A stretch of 64,000 nt of DNA from Flavobacterium araucananum (GTDB lineage Bacteria; Bacteroidota; Bacteroidia; Flavobacteriales; Flavobacteriaceae), in the NCBI RefSeq assembly GCF_002222055.1, contig NZ_MUGS01000017.1, positions 428 through 64,427 of the forward strand. Reading direction: 5' to 3'. A program made the position numbers and the translations under genes. Positions 61,603 through 64,000 of this stretch are shown one piece after another. Below the pieces are notes generated by a model. It saw only the letters and a program-made list of their open reading frames with translations, had not been told where the DNA came from and did not search any database. Each line of letters begins with the position of its first letter. The first letter of the stretch is position 1.

Positions 61603-62928
61603 TTACAACTCATCTTCGAGCTTAAATCTGAATTTTAAAATCACACTGTTTCGTTCTACTTCTAAATTTATCCAGATATCTTCTTCTGATTTTAAAAGCA
61701 TATTTATTTGTTGCAAAGTATACTTATAAGGAACATTGTTATTTATACTCACAATAATATCGCCTTTTTGCAATCCGCACTTTTCAGCGGTCGAGTTTTT
61801 GCGGATATTTACAATTTCGTAAACGGGTTTTAATGAAAATTTATATTTAAAATTGCCATCTTTTTTTTCGTTATAACTCACGTCTTCCATAGATGTAGCC
61901 ACTTTTACGGTTTCTAAATGAACCGTTTCCTGGACCCATTGCAATCCGTTGTGCTGAATGGTGATTCCGCTTTTATTATAACTAAAAGGTTCCGAAAATT
62001 TACTGTTTTTTTTAAGGTACAATTTCTGATCGGCATAGTCTAACACTACTGTAAATCGTTTTAAAACTTCTCCGCCAACAGAACCTATTCTACCCGGAAC
62101 CATTTTTACATTTCGAATAGAACTTGAATCCGGAAAGGAAACAATTGGCTTTTTGAAATTAAAATCATCAATAAAAAAATTATCGATTTTGGCGCGATGT
62201 CCTTCAATATCACCACTAAACCCTTTTCCTAAAAAATCCGGAAAGTTTTTTTTAGGCAATTTTATTTTATCATTCTCAAAAATCCAGAAAGCATCGCTGT
62301 TACCAATATCGAGAAGTAGTTTTGCCGGCACTTTTATAGTATCTACAATAGCTGTAGCATACACATAAGGTTTAGATCTTTCTATAGTAATAGGAACTAT
62401 TTTGAACTTTCTTTCTAATTTTTTACGGGTTCCGTCATTGTTTGAATGCACAACGATTCGTTTTTTCTGATAATTGATTTCGACTATATTATTTTTAAAA
62501 AATTTATAACCTATAATACCATTTACAGGAATACCTATATGGGAGGACAAATTAAAAGTCTGATCTAAAATAATGTAAACCAATTGATTATTTGATTTTA
62601 AACCATGCGTTTCTAAAATATTATTCGTCGATTTTAGTCCTTCGATTTCATCTTCGCTACCTAATCCTTTTAGTTTTATTTTCTCAATGTTTTTAAAACT
62701 AACTTCTTGTTTTTCCTCCATACTAAACAATATGGTTTCTTCGACACCTGAATCCAAAAGGAAATTGAGCTCGATACCGTTTACTTTTATAGGAATAAAA
62801 ATAAGGTTATTAATTAATTTAAAAGGAATAGTAACCTTCTTACTATGGTTTTCGATGACAAAATCGCCTTGCGCCAGAAGAGGGAAAGCTACCAAAAGCC
62901 CAAAAAACAACATGAAATATTTTTTCAT
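61603..62928 (-). CDS. Retropepsin-like aspartyl protease with PDZ domain
   Basis: A 441-residue exported protein. The signal peptide is MKKYFMLFFGLLVAFPLLAQ. Two retropepsin-like half-sites follow: NFLLDSGVEETILF near residue 56 (DSG) and KLLLDIGNSDAFWIF near residue 205 (D-x-G form). A PDZ domain (NSTAEKCGLQKGDIIVSINN, near residues 380-400) is at the C-terminus. The second site has DIG rather than D-S/T-G, so activity is likely but not certain. The substrate is unknown. It sits upstream of, and on the same strand as, the T9SS adhesin, 159 bp apart. Confidence 0.9.
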   Translation of the reverse strand: MKKYFMLFFGLLVAFPLLAQGDFVIENHSKKVTIPFKLINNLIFIPIKVNGIELNFLLDSGVEETILFSMEEKQEVSFKNIEKIKLKGLGSEDEIEGLKSTNNILETHGLKSNNQLVYIILDQTFNLSSHIGIPVNGIIGYKFFKNNIVEINYQKKRIVVHSNNDGTRKKLERKFKIVPITIERSKPYVYATAIVDTIKVPAKLLLDIGNSDAFWIFENDKIKLPKKNFPDFLGKGFSGDIEGHRAKIDNFFIDDFNFKKPIVSFPDSSSIRNVKMVPGRIGSVGGEVLKRFTVVLDYADQKLYLKKNSKFSEPFSYNKSGITIQHNGLQWVQETVHLETVKVATSMEDVSYNEKKDGNFKYKFSLKPVYEIVNIRKNSTAEKCGLQKGDIIVSINNNVPYKYTLQQINMLLKSEEDIWINLEVERNSVILKFRFKLEDEL

Positions 62929-63051
62929 TGATAATATTTTATGATAAAATTACTAAAAATATTGATAATTGTTACATTTTAATAAGTACCTGTAATGTTT
63001 ACGTTAAATTCGAAAAAAAAACGCAAATTTGCACTTCAATACTAAAAACTC

Positions 63052-64000
63052 ATGCCAACAATTTCACACAAAGGCAGAAACATGCCCGAATCTCCGATAC
63101 GTAAACTTGCTCCTTATGCAGATGTTGCAAAACAAAAAGGAAAAAAAGTGTATCATTTAAACATTGGTCAACCGGATATCAAGACACCCGAAGTGGCCAT
63201 CGAGGCGGTAAAAAATATTGATTTAACTCTTATAGAATACAGTCCGTCTGCCGGATATGAAAGTTATAGAAAAAAATTAGCTCAATTTTACCAACGTCAA
63301 AATGTAAATGTTAACTCAGAAGACATCATTATTACAACTGGTGGTTCTGAAGCCTTATTGTTTGCCTTGGCCACAATTACAGATCCGGGAGATGAAATAA
63401 TTATCCCTGAACCTTTTTATGCTAATTATCATGCCTTTGCATCCTCAACAAGCGCAACTGTAATTCCGGTAATTTCGACTATCGAAAGTGCCTTTGCTTT
63501 GCCAAGCATTGATACTGTCGAAAAATTGATTACACCAAGAACAAAAGCCATATTGATTTGTAATCCCGGAAATCCAACGGGATATTTATATTCAGAAGCA
63601 GAGATTAAGCAACTGGCAGGTTTAATAAAAAAACACGATTTGTATTTAATTGCTGATGAGGTTTATCGTGAGTTTTTATACGATGGAGACGACGTTCATT
63701 ATTCTGTAATGAATCTTGATGATGTACAACAAAATGTAATCATGGTTGATTCTGTTTCAAAACGTTACAGTATGTGTGGCGCCAGAATTGGTTGTTTGGT
63801 TACTAAAAATAAAGAAGTACTGGCAACAGTTATGAAATTTGCTCAGGCGCGTTTGAGTCCGCCTACAATTGAGCAAATTGCTTGTGAAGCTGCGATCGAT
63901 ACTCCGCAAAGTTATTTTGACGAAGTTATTTCAGAATACAAAGGTCGTCGTGATACTTTGATTACGGAATTGAATAAAATTGAAGGAGTAGTTGTTACCA
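63052..64000 (+). CDS. PLP-dependent aminotransferase class I/II (3' end outside window)
   Basis: Fold-type I aminotransferase, 316 codons present. The ATG at 63052 gives MPTISHKGRNMPESPIRKLA. Landmarks are LNIGQPDIKTPE and EYSPSAGYESYR (substrate loop), ITTGGSEALLFAL (phosphate-binding), LICNPGNPTGYLYSE, LIADEVYREFLYDG (the Asp that contacts the pyridine nitrogen) and DSVSKRYSMCGARIG with the PLP Lys. It resembles aspartate/aromatic aminotransferases; the exact amino donor is not decided. The frame is open to the window edge; roughly 80 residues are missing. Confidence 0.93.
   Translation, partial: MPTISHKGRNMPESPIRKLAPYADVAKQKGKKVYHLNIGQPDIKTPEVAIEAVKNIDLTLIEYSPSAGYESYRKKLAQFYQRQNVNVNSEDIIITTGGSEALLFALATITDPGDEIIIPEPFYANYHAFASSTSATVIPVISTIESAFALPSIDTVEKLITPRTKAILICNPGNPTGYLYSEAEIKQLAGLIKKHDLYLIADEVYREFLYDGDDVHYSVMNLDDVQQNVIMVDSVSKRYSMCGARIGCLVTKNKEVLATVMKFAQARLSPPTIEQIACEAAIDTPQSYFDEVISEYKGRRDTLITELNKIEGVVVT

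Noticed and set aside
1..64000. tRNA, rRNA and riboswitch genes
   Set aside because: I looked for cloverleaf-like or conserved rRNA segments and for a cobalamin riboswitch before icmF and found none that I could support by eye.

Overview
The window reads as a chromosomal segment of a Flavobacterium-like member of the Bacteroidota. The DNA is AT-rich. Several genes have the Bacteroidota promoter pattern (TTG, about 19-24 nt, TAnnTTTG), and Shine-Dalgarno sequences are mostly absent. The protein set fits: TonB-dependent receptors, a type IX secretion (T9SS) type B adhesin with a PorP/SprF partner, IcmF, OmpA proteins with thrombospondin type 3 repeats, DUF4197, DUF4142, DUF5995 and DUF6265. I see no rRNA, tRNA, CRISPR array, insertion sequence or prophage. 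Genes run off both ends: IcmF on the left, a PLP aminotransferase on the right.

Layout. 1-10.2 kb: IcmF, an L,D-transpeptidase, two tandem paralogous unknown genes, a Coa1-domain membrane protein, two secreted unknowns, DUF4197 and formyltetrahydrofolate deformylase. 10.2-19 kb: a 57-bp tandem repeat block, catalase, aldo/keto reductase, AraC regulator, a BtuF-like metal-complex binding protein, PyrF and a large OmpA/TSP3 outer-membrane protein. 19-25.9 kb: a stress-type cluster with Dps, CsbD, an AraC-like regulator, a response regulator, a CHASE3/PAS histidine kinase, DUF4142, an outer-membrane barrel, an lmo0937-type peptide, YtxH and a holin-superfamily protein. A regular 13-bp x 16 repeat array lies in its middle. 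26.6-27.7 kb: release factor PrfA.

28-36 kb is the accessory part. It holds a compact operon of a eukaryotic-like protein kinase, a small unknown protein and a TPR protein. It also has a HEAT-repeat protein, a PAS-LuxR regulator, an orphan methyltransferase flanked by a duplicated promoter/leader, gene remnants and REPIN-like palindromic repeats. I consider the kinase/TPR operon the best candidate for an undescribed system, but its function cannot be read from this sequence.

36.8-51.6 kb: PhzF-like isomerase, serine hydrolase, topoisomerase III, a DUF6265 lipoprotein, an MFS transporter, an apparent iron-uptake group (two TonB-dependent receptors around a DUF4198 protein, with Fur-like half-sites), an amino-acid permease and a solitary polyvalent-type kinase with a perfect operator-like inverted repeat just before its start. 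51.7-64 kb: valyl-tRNA synthetase, DUF1573, a lipoprotein, the T9SS adhesin/PorP/OmpA operon, a retropepsin-like PDZ protease and the aminotransferase.

All family names come from motif recognition by eye. No database search was run.
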